64,000 bases of DNA from Methylobacterium bullatum (lineage in GTDB: Bacteria; Pseudomonadota; Alphaproteobacteria; Rhizobiales; Beijerinckiaceae): contig NZ_NKUG01000003.1 of the NCBI RefSeq assembly GCF_014845095.1, forward strand, positions 1 through 64,000, written 5' to 3'. The notes beneath the pieces are model-generated. The model made no database searches. It was not told the DNA's origin and saw only the letters and a list, made by a program, of their open reading frames with translations. Shown here one piece after another: positions 26,235 to 34,968 of the stretch. The stretch's first letter is position 1. Each line of letters opens with the position of its first letter. The position numbers and the translations under genes are program-made.

Positions 26235-27017
26235 TTAAGCGTCTTTCTTGTCTCCCGGCATACGCGCGAGGACATCGGGACGCTGGATCAGGATCTGCGA
26301 GCGGCGGGCGGAGACGATACCCTGCTCCGTCAACCGCTTCAGGCTGATCGTGACCCATTGGCGGGTGGCGCCGACCATGTGCGCGAGATCGGCATGGGTG
26401 AAATCGGCGGCAATCAGGATGCCGCCCTCCTCCTCCACGCCATAGAGCCCTGAGAGGTGCATCAGCAGGAAGGCGAGGCGATCCGTGATGGATCGCGTGC
26501 CGAGCATTTGAGCGAGCGCCGAATAGCAGCGGCCCTTGAAGGAGAGGCCCTCGATGATTCCGAAAGCCAGTGCGGGAATCTTCGTCACGAGTTGGCGAAG
26601 CGCCGCGCCCGGGAGATGGAGAACGGTCGAGTTGCTCGCAGCCATGCCCGACCAGCTATGGGTACCTGTTCCGAACACCTCAGGGCCGCCGACGAAATTG
26701 CCGGGATACCAATAGGCCAGGGTGATCTCGCGCCCGGTCGGCGCGGCGTAGAACACGCGGATACGTCCTGTCTCGATCAGCCAGATGCCGTCGTTTGGCG
26801 CCTCCTGGGTGAACAGCGTCGCGCCACGGTAAAGGACCCGGCGACGTCCCTGCTCCATCACTAGGTTACGTTCGAGCTCACTTAGCCCATAGAGCAGCGG
26901 CCGAGGACCGGCTGGCTGCGGAAACGCCTCCATGGGGTTCGGGCCTCCGGAGCATGTGAGAAGCGAAAGGCCCGAAGAGAAATGGGCTGTCTCCGTCCGA
27001 ACGGGGGTGGGCTGCAT
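26235..27017 (-). CDS. Crp/Fnr-family transcriptional regulator
   Basis: The 260-residue protein has an N-terminal cyclic-nucleotide-binding-like beta barrel (GIWLIETGRIRVFY; ITLAYWYPGNFVGG) and a C-terminal winged helix-turn-helix (HADLAHMVGATRQWVTISLKRLTEQG). No cysteine pattern for an Fnr-type iron-sulfur cluster is evident. The ATG at 27015-27017 has GAGG seven bases upstream. Sitting between two sulfur-related operons, it most likely controls them; the signal it senses is unknown. Confidence 0.9.
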   Translation of the reverse strand: MQPTPVRTETAHFSSGLSLLTCSGGPNPMEAFPQPAGPRPLLYGLSELERNLVMEQGRRRVLYRGATLFTQEAPNDGIWLIETGRIRVFYAAPTGREITLAYWYPGNFVGGPEVFGTGTHSWSGMAASNSTVLHLPGAALRQLVTKIPALAFGIIEGLSFKGRCYSALAQMLGTRSITDRLAFLLMHLSGLYGVEEEGGILIAADFTHADLAHMVGATRQWVTISLKRLTEQGIVSARRSQILIQRPDVLARMPGDKKDA

Positions 27018-27135
27018 CGCTGAACCTCGCAGGTGACCAAGTGCGATGCCGCAAAGCCTATACCAGCTCTAAACTACGAATCAGTCCGATACCCAGAGAA
27101 TGCGAGACTCAAGACAGGCAGCCAATGTCCGCAAA

Positions 27136-27172
27136 GAAGCGGCGCAGGACCTTGGAGGTCCTGCGCCGCTTC
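27136..27172 (-). terminator. Strong terminator hairpin after HEAT-repeat gene
   Basis: A perfect 16-bp stem (GAAGCGGCGCAGGACC and its complement) encloses TTGGA, followed on the minus strand by TTT. It lies 28 bases past the HEAT gene stop and separates that operon from the Crp/Fnr gene. Confidence 0.75.
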
Positions 27173-27199
27173 GTCGGCGTCATGGGCTGAGGTCTTCGT

Positions 27200-28165
27200 T
27201 CAAACCTCCGCCCGACACCGGCCGATGGCCCAGCGGATCAACTTGCGAACGTCCGGATCGGGGTCCTCCGACGCGCTTTCAAGGAAGCCAAGCGCCTCTG
27301 GATGGGCGATCTCGCCGAGAGCCGCAGCAGCTTCCTTGCGCACGTTACTGATGTCCGAATCGAGGGCGCGGCCGAGCACGTCTATGGCCGCAGTCGACTT
27401 AATCCGCCCAAGGGCATTGGCCGCCTTGGTCTTCACCTGCCAGACTTGGTCAGCCATAGCCGCGATCAGCGGCTCGACGGCCTCCGGAAGTCGGCTCTTC
27501 GCGATGGAAACGGCGGCCTCCTCTCGCACCTGCCAGTTCTCATCCTGCAGGCCGGCCAGCAGCGTCGAGACGCCGGGCCCACCCGAACGCAGGAAGACGA
27601 GGGCCGCCATCGTGGCGCGGCGCACGCTCGCATCGCTGTCGCGTGCCGTAGCGAGCAGGGCTGGAAGCGCCTCCTCGGCCTTGAGGTAGCCAATCACCCC
27701 GAGCCCTTCGCGGCGCACTTCGGGTGAGCCGCTGCATAGGGCTTTCAGCGCGGCGGAGAGAGCATCCGGGATAATCAACTCCCGGAGCGCCCGGAGGGCT
27801 GCGGCCTGGACGAAGGGATCGCTGTGCTCTGCCCGCTCGATGAGCAGCGGTCCACAGGTCGGCTCCTTTTTCTCGGAGAGGGTCTCGGCTGCGGTGCGGC
27901 GCACGTCCTCGTCCGCATCCTCGAGCGAAGCCACCAGGCCCTCGACCACATCGGGACCGTCATGTTCGTCAAGCGCCTTGGCGGCGGCGGCGCGGACCAT
28001 CGGATCGTCGTCGCCGAGACCCTTAAGTAAAAGGACCTTAGCCTCGGATCCTACGGCCTCAGCGAGTTCCATCATCGCCACACGGCGAATGCCGGCATCG
28101 GGGCTGGCTGCGCGCTCGGCGAGATCCTCCAGATCATCGTCGAAGGTTTCGATTACGGGGCTCAT
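27200..28165 (-). CDS. HEAT-repeat (PBS-lyase type) protein
   Basis: The 321-residue protein is built of about nine 31-residue helical repeats with the PBS-lyase HEAT pattern (for example DPMVRAAAAKALDEHD, DEDVRRTAAETLSEKK, NWQVREEAAVSIAKS, DPDVRKLIRWAIGRC). Such proteins are protein-protein scaffolds or chaperone-like partners of metal or cofactor enzymes. ATG at 28163-28165 is chosen because upstream sequence overlaps the ferredoxin gene. It follows the AprB-like ferredoxin and AprA-like flavoprotein genes, so it may assist assembly of that complex. Confidence 0.9.
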   Translation of the reverse strand: MSPVIETFDDDLEDLAERAASPDAGIRRVAMMELAEAVGSEAKVLLLKGLGDDDPMVRAAAAKALDEHDGPDVVEGLVASLEDADEDVRRTAAETLSEKKEPTCGPLLIERAEHSDPFVQAAALRALRELIIPDALSAALKALCSGSPEVRREGLGVIGYLKAEEALPALLATARDSDASVRRATMAALVFLRSGGPGVSTLLAGLQDENWQVREEAAVSIAKSRLPEAVEPLIAAMADQVWQVKTKAANALGRIKSTAAIDVLGRALDSDISNVRKEAAAALGEIAHPEALGFLESASEDPDPDVRKLIRWAIGRCRAEV

Positions 28166-28211
28166 TTTGACCTCTTGGATCACAACGTGGTGGTCTGGCC
28201 GGGGCCAATGC

Positions 28212-28445
28212 TCAGCGGAGCAAGTAGGGAATATTGACTTTGACAGCATTCGTTGGGCAATCAACTTCGCATGGCATGCAGTACCAGCACTCATCGTACT
28301 TCATATAAGCTTTTTGCCGCGTTTCATCGATCGCGAGGATGTCGAGTGGGCAGACGTCGACACATACGCGACAACCCTTCTCCGCGATGCACTTCTCGTC
28401 GTCGATAACGACCGCTGCGCTCTTGGCTTGTGTGATGATGGGCAT
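28212..28445 (-). CDS. AprB-like two-cluster ferredoxin
   Basis: The 77-residue protein begins at ATG 28445 (MPIITQ). It has two 4Fe-4S motifs: CIAEKGCRVCVDVCP and CWYCMPCEVDCP. The spacing of the first, with extra residues before the second cysteine, and the conserved YDECWYCMPCE segment resemble the N-terminal part of adenylylsulfate reductase beta subunit. It is shorter than true AprB, which carries an additional C-terminal tail. It lies directly after the flavoprotein gene and should carry electrons to or from its FAD. Confidence 0.88.
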   Translation of the reverse strand: MPIITQAKSAAVVIDDEKCIAEKGCRVCVDVCPLDILAIDETRQKAYMKYDECWYCMPCEVDCPTNAVKVNIPYLLR

Positions 28446-28486
28446 GGAGGTCTCCGTGTCTCTGGGAAAAAGGCCGTCGCGGCGCG

Positions 28487-30229
28487 CTACTCGGCGGCGA
28501 CTGGCGTCTTGATGCGGAGTTGATGGTAGGCGCTCATCTCTTCGTCCGCGACGGGAACGATGAAGGGGTCGACTTCGCGCTTGGCACTCGCCATGCGGCC
28601 GCACTCGTCCTTGAACAAGACTGTATGGCAGGCCCAGTTCGGATCGGTTTCGGGGTGGTCGACGCGCAGGTGGTAGAAGCCCCAGCGGCTCTCGGTGCGG
28701 TACAGCGAAGCGTGTGCTGCCATGTCGGCGCAATCAAGAATGGTCTGTGTCTCCAAAGCCCGCAGCAATTCGTGCGGGTCGCGAGCAACGAGGTGGCCAA
28801 GATCCTCGCGGATCTCCGCAAACCGGCGCTGGCCGAGCTCCATTTTAGCCGTGACCTTCGGCGGCTCGAGATAGTCGTTCACGAAGCGCCGGGTCTTGAA
28901 CTCCATCTCGTTCGGGGTGATGCCATCCTCGCGCCGTGTCGGCGCCAGCACTCGCTCCTGCTCGGTCAGGAAGTCGCTCTCGTCGTAATTGGCGAGGGTC
29001 GTTGAAGCGCAATAGGCTGCTGCATCCGCACCGGCGATGCCGCCATTCACGAAGGCGCCGAGCATGTAGTTGTGCGGTACAGCCGCCATGTCGCCCACGG
29101 CGTAGAGGCCGGGAATGGTGGTACGAGCATACTCGTCGACCCAAACGCCCGAGGCGGAGTGGCCGGAGCAGAAGCCGATCTCCGAGATGTGCATCTCGAC
29201 GGCACGCTGACGGTAGTTGGTGCCGCGGCGCTCGTGGAAGCGGCCTCGCGAGGGGCGCTCGTTCGAGTGCAGGATCGTTTCAATTTCCGAAATTGTCTCC
29301 TCGCGCAGGTGGTCCATCTTGAGGAAGACCGGGCCGTTGCCGCCCTGCAGTTCCCGCCAGAATTCGAGCATCATCTGACCCGACCAGTAGTCGCACTCGA
29401 TGAAGCGTTCACCTTTGTTGTTGGCTGTGAAGCCGCCGAACGGGCCGGTAACGTAGGCGCAGGACGGGCCGTTGTAATCCTTGATGAGCGGGTTGATTTG
29501 GTAGCATTCGAGGTTCGCGAGCTGCGCACCGGCGTGGTAGGCCATCGCATAGCCGTCGCCGCAATTGGCCGCGTTCTCGTAGGTGCCGAACAGATAACCG
29601 GAAGCGGGCAGGCCGAGCCGCCCGGCAGCACCGCAGGCCAGCACCACCGCCTTGGCCTTGATCACGAGGAATTCGGAGGTGCGTGTGTTGACGCCGATCG
29701 CCCCCGCAATGCGGCCGTCTGGCCCCTTCAGCAGCCGGGTCGCCATGTAGCGATTGGTGACCGCGACCTGGAGGCGGCGCAGCTGCCTATAAAGCACCTT
29801 CTTGACGTTGTGCCCCTCTGGCATGGGCAGCACGTAGGTCCCCATATGGTGGACCTTGCGCATGTTGTATTCGCCCGAGCCGTCCTTCTCGAACTTGACC
29901 CCGAGCTTGTCGAGATACTGGATCATCGGGAAGGAGCCTTGGGCGTAGGCCATCACCGCCTTTTGATTGACGATGCCGTCATTGGCGACGGTGATTTCCT
30001 TCACGTATTGCTCGGGCGTGGCATAGCCCGGCACGACGGCGTTGTTCAGCCCATCCATGCCCATGCTGATTGCGCCTGAGCGCTTCACATTCGCCTTCTC
30101 CATCAGCAGCACCCGCAGCTTCGGATCGGCCTCCTTGGCCTTGATCGCGGCCATCGGACCGCCCGTGCCGCCGCCGATGACGAGAAGATCGGTCTCGATG
30201 ATTTCGACCTTGGGGCTGGTGACGCTCAT
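28487..30229 (-). CDS. AprA-like fumarate reductase/APS reductase-family flavoprotein
   Basis: The 580-residue FAD protein has the Rossmann motif VIGGGTGGPMAA near the N-terminus, RSGAISMGMDG, a second FAD contact GLYAVGDMAA near residue 385 and the C-terminal helical domain of the fumarate reductase/adenylylsulfate reductase alpha family. Paired with the adjacent AprB-like ferredoxin it looks like an AprAB-type oxidoreductase. Dissimilatory partner genes (sat, qmo, dsr) are absent, and the neighbours are a Ssu/Tau-type importer, so a role in oxidising or reducing a sulfur group of an imported compound is more likely. ATG 30229 is preferred; an in-frame ATG at 30244 is possible. Confidence 0.85.
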   Translation of the reverse strand: MSVTSPKVEIIETDLLVIGGGTGGPMAAIKAKEADPKLRVLLMEKANVKRSGAISMGMDGLNNAVVPGYATPEQYVKEITVANDGIVNQKAVMAYAQGSFPMIQYLDKLGVKFEKDGSGEYNMRKVHHMGTYVLPMPEGHNVKKVLYRQLRRLQVAVTNRYMATRLLKGPDGRIAGAIGVNTRTSEFLVIKAKAVVLACGAAGRLGLPASGYLFGTYENAANCGDGYAMAYHAGAQLANLECYQINPLIKDYNGPSCAYVTGPFGGFTANNKGERFIECDYWSGQMMLEFWRELQGGNGPVFLKMDHLREETISEIETILHSNERPSRGRFHERRGTNYRQRAVEMHISEIGFCSGHSASGVWVDEYARTTIPGLYAVGDMAAVPHNYMLGAFVNGGIAGADAAAYCASTTLANYDESDFLTEQERVLAPTRREDGITPNEMEFKTRRFVNDYLEPPKVTAKMELGQRRFAEIREDLGHLVARDPHELLRALETQTILDCADMAAHASLYRTESRWGFYHLRVDHPETDPNWACHTVLFKDECGRMASAKREVDPFIVPVADEEMSAYHQLRIKTPVAAE

Positions 30230-30296
30230 GATGTGCACTCGCATGTCGGGCGCAGATGCGGACCGCGCGCTCGGGAAAGGAAAGACGGGTCAGCGA

Positions 30297-30674
30297 TCAG
30301 GCAGCCTTGGGCGTCCGGTCATCGGCCGTGCCGATTTCCAGCTTTGCGGCCTCGCGAGCCAGGTCGCGGAGATAGACCCACGGGAAGATTCCACGCGCGT
30401 GTCCGTCGGAGAACCCGAGGTTCACCGCATATCCGCCCATCGGGTCGATTTTGGTAACGGCGACGGTCTCGAAGGATATAGGAAAATTGCCCTGTACTCG
30501 GTCCCGCGTGCACCAGGCGCAGCGGCAGCGCAGCCGCAGCGTCTCCGCCTGCAGTACAGCTTCCTCACCATTGGGCCAGACAAGGCGCATATCGCGACCA
30601 CCACGGGAGACCACGGCATCGGTCGGGATCGCTTCCGGATCAAACGGCGGCTGTTCGGGCAGTCTCATCGGCAT
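30297..30674 (-). CDS. DUF971 domain protein
   Basis: The 125-residue protein has the DUF971 pattern: WPNGEEAVLQAETLRLRCRCAWC, then VAVTKIDPMGGYAVNLGFSDGHARGIFPWVYLRDL. The domain also forms the N-terminus of gamma-butyrobetaine hydroxylases. In bacteria it is often found near iron-sulfur assembly ATPases. It is the first gene of the flavoprotein-ferredoxin-HEAT operon, 67 bases upstream of the flavoprotein start, so a role in cofactor delivery or assembly is plausible. Confidence 0.9.
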   Translation of the reverse strand: MPMRLPEQPPFDPEAIPTDAVVSRGGRDMRLVWPNGEEAVLQAETLRLRCRCAWCTRDRVQGNFPISFETVAVTKIDPMGGYAVNLGFSDGHARGIFPWVYLRDLAREAAKLEIGTADDRTPKAA

Positions 30675-31357
30675 GTCCGTTATCTACTGGTGCCAGAAGG
30701 CAGACGGATTAGACCCGGCGAGGCGGATGCCAGCGAGCAATTAGTTGCCGAAAGCGGCCGAAATAATTATGCAAGGTAGAAGCGAGTGCCCTGCGAGATT
30801 TATAAATCAGAGGGGAGCACAAGCCCGTCATCGATGGCGCCCCAATGCACATTCAACGTCAAGCTAACAACATCCGATAGGTTATCGCATTGGCAACACT
30901 GCGGTCATGCCTTCTAACCATTATCCAAAACCAAAAGATGAAAATTATATAAATATAATTATCATTTTTATCTGAAATAATTATAATCTATAGCTGTAAG
31001 AATCGATCAATTGCCATATGTATATTTTTAAATATAAATAAATACAAATATGTACGCGCCGCAATCAGCAAGCTTCAGTCGCACAATGACTCCTCACTCT
31101 ACGAAAGCCTCGGGCATCACGTCAATTGAGTAGAACTCCTTTGCTGGATCGAACCCTGCATCACTGATTTGAACAATCGAACTAGAGAAAAGGCCGTTGA
31201 ACGCATATTTTTCAATGGTTCCTGACCCGGAGCGGACGCAGGGACGGTCCGCCTGTCGGCGTCGAGCCAGAGTCTGCCGAAAGCGCTATGTGGCGACAGT
31301 TGATGGCCGCAAATGTGAAGGACGATCGCTTCAGGCGTCTCGCCGGGGGTATGCGAT
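30675..31357. other. AT-rich intergenic region upstream of sulfur operon
   Basis: No gene is supported. The 5' part should hold the promoter for the DUF971 operon; 30930-31060 is extremely AT-rich. The right part, 31100-31357, carries short frames with no ribosome sites and may be insertion-sequence debris. Confidence 0.5.
30740..30749 (-). promoter_or_regulatory. Shared decamer GGCAACTAAT, flavoprotein operon copy
   Basis: Same decamer as at 26170-26179, 66 bases upstream of the DUF971 start. Flanks are also similar (TTCGGCAACTAATT versus TTGGGCAACTAATC on the minus strand). Confidence 0.3.
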
Positions 31358-31585
31358 CTACGCTCGCGCCAGCCGCTTAATCGCTTCGTCGATCTGGGTG
31401 TCACCTTTGGTCAGCTCAATGCTGGCCCGGCTCTCCTGGCCGACGAGGGAAGAGATCAAGGCGATCCGTGCATCCCGGCGCTGCTGGGCCTCCTCGATAT
31501 CCCAATTCAGGTTGAGAAGGCGGCAGCAATCGACAATCGCGCCGTTACCAGGCTGGCTCGACCAGCAGGCAGGGGCGGGGATCAT
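31358..31585 (-). CDS. Small hypothetical protein, 75 aa
   Basis: The frame begins MIPAPACWSSQPGNGAIVDC with GGAGG seven bases before the ATG and ends ...DEAIKRLARA. It is charged and helical with no recognised domain. The ribosome site lies inside an imperfect hairpin (31588-31611). It sits just beyond the 3' end of an IS481-type remnant and may be a relic of the same mobile segment. Function is unknown. Confidence 0.4.
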   Translation of the reverse strand: MIPAPACWSSQPGNGAIVDCCRLLNLNWDIEEAQQRRDARIALISSLVGQESRASIELTKGDTQIDEAIKRLARA

Positions 31586-31626
31586 GGGCGGCCTCCGGAA
31601 CTGGAGGCGCCATGCAGGTTCTATGG

Positions 31627-32190
31627 TCAACGCGGGGCAAACGCCGGCATGTGGAGCATCAACAGGTTGTCCTCGGATAATCCGAGGCGGCTGATGGGTG
31701 TCTGGCGGTTGATGCCCATGTGAGGCCGCTGCCAGTTGTAGCGGAAGAGGAAGGCTGGGAGCTCCTTCCCGCGTTGATCGGACGTGTCGTAGGCACGGGC
31801 ATAAGCCCATTCGCGCAAGGACGTCTGGACGAAGCGCTCGGCCTTGCCGTTGGTCTTCGGGGTGTAGGGCCGGGTGCGTTTATGGGCGATTCCGAGCCAT
31901 CGCAAGGCTTTGGCGTAGCGCCTGGATTTGAAGGCCGATCCGTTGTCGGTCATCACGCGCTCGACCGCGATGCCATGGCGACGGAAGAAGCGCAGGGCGT
32001 TGAGGAGAAAGGTCAGGCAGGAGCCTCGCTTCTCGTTGGGGTGGATCTCGGAATAGGCCAGCCGGGAATGATCGTCGACGGCCAAGTGCAGGTACTCCCA
32101 TCCGGTCCCGCGGCCTTTGCCCTAACCCGTGCGCTTGACCCTGACCCAGCAAACTGGTCCGCACGGGGCGCGCCGCGACGATCGCGCACA
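31627..32190 (-). pseudogene. IS481-family transposase remnant
   Basis: The C-terminal part of a DDE integrase-core transposase is readable: AVDDHSRLAYSEIHPNEKRG, MTDNGSAFKS, TRPYTPKTNGKAERF (second Asp and Glu of the triad). Upstream in the same frame is KRTG, then an in-frame stop near 32124, then GKGRGTGWEYLHL, so the reading frame is broken. The N-terminal helix-turn-helix half is missing, with the homology ending near 32190. No terminal repeats were found, so it is a truncated fragment. Confidence 0.8.
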
Positions 32191-32511
32191 ACATGCCTCC
32201 GCTCGACGGCTGCTTCCTCGGGTCGGATCAGACGGCAGAGGAGACGCAAGCCGAGGTTACCGAGCGGGAAGCCGAACGCATCCGCATCGCCAAGGACGTG
32301 ATAGCCGAGCGGGAGGTTACGGTGGTGGTGATCGCAATCGGCACGCTCATCAACGGGTACGGGCCCGCGCTCGTGCGTCTCCTCGGCTTTGAGATCTCAT
32401 CATGAGCGACGCCGAGTTCGAGCATCTGCTGCCAGCCCATATTGACATCACCCGATGCAACCCGATGTTAAGCTTCAGAACAGTACGTATTTATCTTTAA
32501 AATTCCATTCT
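32191..32511. other. Junction sequence with short uncertain frames
   Basis: A 70-residue plus-strand frame at 32193-32405 (MPPLDGCFLGSDQTAEETQAE..., charged then hydrophobic) is followed by an ATG overlapping its stop. Neither has a clear ribosome site or family, and the first begins exactly where the transposase fragment ends, so they may be pieces of a gene cut by the insertion. I do not assign a gene. Confidence 0.3.
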
Positions 32512-32826
32512 CTAAAAACTATCTCTACATGTCGCACAGTCTACAAGTTCGCCCCTTGGGGGGATATTGTACTGTCCTGTAAGTGGATCTCTACCATACC
32601 GCAGACAGGGGTATGGAGGTGGCCCAGTCCGAACGCACACAAATGGCGGCGGAGCCATAAAGGCGGAAGTACTAGCAACAAGAAGATGAACTTCGGCTTC
32701 GGATAATGACTTTTTTCTTCTGTATCCTTTGGGCGGCTTACTCGTATGGCTCCCTTTTGCGACCGCGGTAACAAGTTGGCCAACAGTTTCAGTGATCTTA
32801 CGATCTTCAACAGGCTCATTAGGCAT
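32512..32826 (-). CDS. Small hypothetical protein, 104 aa, next to lipoprotein gene
   Basis: The protein starts MPNEPVEDRKITETVGQLV and has a basic KPPKGYRRKK segment and a proline- and cysteine-rich C-terminus (PPYPCLRYGRDPLTGQY, DCATC). GGAGG lies eight bases before the ATG. It begins 25 bases after the lipoprotein gene on the same strand, so the two form an operon of lower GC content than the surroundings. No family was recognised; absence of a signal peptide suggests a cytoplasmic product. Confidence 0.5.
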   Translation of the reverse strand: MPNEPVEDRKITETVGQLVTAVAKGSHTSKPPKGYRRKKSLSEAEVHLLVASTSAFMAPPPFVCVRTGPPPYPCLRYGRDPLTGQYNIPPRGELVDCATCRDSF

Positions 32827-32851
32827 AGTTCAACCTCCAAAGAATATGTGC

Positions 32852-33691
32852 TCACCGCTGAAAGGCATTCCTGATGCCCGCCTCAATCGATCCAGACAGG
32901 ACAGTCGAGAAGTGTAGTTCTGCTCCTTGCCGGCTAGGATTTACAATCGTTTTGCTACGTTGCTGACCATTACTGGCTACGGCCTTGATTACTTCTTCTG
33001 ATGCTGGAGAAAAGGTAATAACTAAATCATGCGTCCTCGTTCTGCTAGTACTAAAGAAATTTCCATCAGAATTACCGGTAAATTCTTTCAGCTTCCATGT
33101 AGGAGTTGCTGACGCTGTGGTCGTAATCTCAAACGTGACTTGATGCTGAAATACATTTTCTTTAACGACAAGAGGAGTTGTCTTAAAATTAATTGTATTA
33201 GTTATTGCAGCACTGACTGCGGTGAAAAGCCATTGTGATAGAAGTAGATCACTTTGCAGCAGGAATAGGCCATTCGAGCGAGATTCATCTGAGCATCGTG
33301 CGTTCACAAGATCTGAAACTAAATAATATCCATTTATTAGATTTTTCCGCTTTGCGTCGGACGAGAAGTTGAGACCGGCTCCAAGTGAGAACGCTGGATT
33401 TGTAGGAGTAAGGGGTGACCAAAGGACACTTGGTGTTAGTCCTACTTTTTCATCCTGTGAGAGAGTCAAAGTCATCTGGGCACCCCATGTATCTAGAAAG
33501 GTGCCCTCTGGATAAGCAGCGCGCAAATCAGACACCGCACTACGCAGATCACAGGTAATATTAGTTAGTATTTCTTGTACCAACCTCTGGCCTTCGACTC
33601 GACCGCCGCCCTCCTGTATCTCTGGGACTCTAAATCCACAGGCTGTCAAAAAATGAATTGCAAAAAGGGAAAATACAAACAACAAGCGCAT
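32852..33691 (-). CDS. Putative lipoprotein of unknown function
   Basis: The 279-residue protein starts MRLLFVFSLF and has a lipobox LTAC with acceptor Cys18. The mature part is beta-rich with polar repeats (TTPLVVKENVFQHQVTFEITTTA) and no recognised domain. Base composition is clearly more AT-rich than the chromosome, which suggests transfer. An upstream in-frame ATG at 33712 would add seven residues; the internal start gives a better signal peptide. It forms a pair with the 104-residue gene downstream. Confidence 0.65.
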   Translation of the reverse strand: MRLLFVFSLFAIHFLTACGFRVPEIQEGGGRVEGQRLVQEILTNITCDLRSAVSDLRAAYPEGTFLDTWGAQMTLTLSQDEKVGLTPSVLWSPLTPTNPAFSLGAGLNFSSDAKRKNLINGYYLVSDLVNARCSDESRSNGLFLLQSDLLLSQWLFTAVSAAITNTINFKTTPLVVKENVFQHQVTFEITTTASATPTWKLKEFTGNSDGNFFSTSRTRTHDLVITFSPASEEVIKAVASNGQQRSKTIVNPSRQGAELHFSTVLSGSIEAGIRNAFQR

Positions 33692-33778
33692 GACGTACTC
33701 ACTTGACAACATCCGCCAAGCAGACGAATCGTTCGAATACTTGGATCAGACGCACTTCATTTACGCAATCTGACATCT

Positions 33779-33806
33779 ATAAAAAACAAGCATCTGTGTT
33801 TTTTAT
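33779..33806. repeat. AT-rich inverted repeat upstream of lipoprotein gene
   Basis: ATAAAAAACA and TGTTTTTTAT flank an eight-base spacer, about 90 bases upstream of the lipoprotein start. It may be a bidirectional terminator or an operator. Confidence 0.4.
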
Positions 33807-33835
33807 GCAACACATCAAGCCACAGAAGAACACAG

Positions 33836-34185
33836 TGCGGCTCTGGCGCTGCGCCTATCGGGGTGGCAGCCCGGAGGCGTTGCGTCGCCGCCTGGCCGCC
33901 GGGCCGCCTCCTGTGAAGGCCAAGGCGGCGCTGCGCGTGGCGGCTCCGTTGCTGAGCGCGCCGGTGGCCGACCGGACCAACTGGACCCTGGCGCGGCTGG
34001 CCGAGGAGATTGGACGCCAGGAAGGCGTAACGATCTCGCGCTCGCAACTCTCAAAGGTCCTGCGCCGAAAAGGGAGCTGCGCTACCGGCGCCCGCGCCAC
34101 ACACAGAAGGGGCGCCAGGATGCTGACGCCATGGCCCGAGTCGGCCTGCGGTTAATCCTGCGCAAGCAGCAGCTTGACGCCCCAA
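33836..34185 (+). pseudogene. IS630-family transposase N-terminal remnant
   Basis: Readable segments are VRLWRCAYRGGSPEALRRRL and NWTLARLAEEIGRQEGVTIS (helix-turn-helix domain of an IS630-type transposase). A frameshift near 34075 is then followed by RYRRPRHTQKGRQDADAMARVGLRLILRKQQ in another frame. The catalytic DDE domain is absent. It belongs to a different IS630 subgroup from the element at 37997-39160. Confidence 0.75.
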
Positions 34186-34379
34186 GCCATCGCCAACCAA
34201 GCTGTCACAGCCCGAGAACTTGCATAGGCTGTGGAGCGCAAAGCGGGTCAACTCCACCTGCGGCTGTCGCGAGCGAATCTAATCAGTTTTAGACATTGCG
34301 GATACTGTAGTGTTGATAGAAGCTGCAGACGCGAAGTCCAGCAGGCGCGGGCAGTGTAGGAAGCGGGAGGAGAGCAGCT

Positions 34380-34898
34380 ATGGCCATAGCGATTAAGCCG
34401 GCGATGACGGGTAAGAAGCAACTCGGGCCGTTAGGACTTCTCCCGGATTTTGTTAGCGCATCAGCTCTCGCCCAGGACATAGTAGACAAGATACGATTTT
34501 TGGAAGATTTTGACATGGAGCGAGAGAGAAAGATTCTGACAGCAGAGATCAATGATGAATTTCTTTCACACGTTATGGTCCGAGAATTTAAGAGGTTCTT
34601 TTCTCTCGAACTCCTTTTCCCTGATGCAGATTATCCTTTTGTTCCGTCTGAGGAAATCGACCCAATTTGGCATGACATCGTCTTAGACTCAAGGCGTTAT
34701 GTTGGTATTTGTGAAAAACTGTACGGTGGATATGTTCATCATACACCTGTTGACACTTGCCCTGGCGAGATGGCTCAGAACGCCGGAGAACGTTTCGGCC
34801 ATACCAAACGTCTCTTGGAACGAGCTTTCGGCGGGATTACACCGTCGGCTTGGGGGGTAGCGGCCTACTGCAATCGAGCAGCTTGCACGTGGCCGTAG
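34380..34898 (+). CDS. Glycine-rich-domain (GRDP)-like protein
   Basis: The 172-residue protein carries the pattern of the GRDP-like family (PF07173): a helical N-terminus, FLSHVMVREFKRF, then IDPIWHDIVLDSRRYVGICEKLYGGYVHHTP. The WH and HH residues could bind metal, but function is unknown. AGGAG precedes the ATG. It is AT-rich relative to the chromosome and ends with a strong terminator, so it is a free-standing acquired gene. The C-terminus past residue about 150 is not conserved-looking. Confidence 0.65.
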   Translation: MAIAIKPAMTGKKQLGPLGLLPDFVSASALAQDIVDKIRFLEDFDMERERKILTAEINDEFLSHVMVREFKRFFSLELLFPDADYPFVPSEEIDPIWHDIVLDSRRYVGICEKLYGGYVHHTPVDTCPGEMAQNAGERFGHTKRLLERAFGGITPSAWGVAAYCNRAACTWP

Positions 34899-34968
34899 GC
34901 CGAGCCATAACTTCTTGGATCAGTGACTCAAAACATGAACACTGAAATTTCCGCCTTTCGATCATCAT

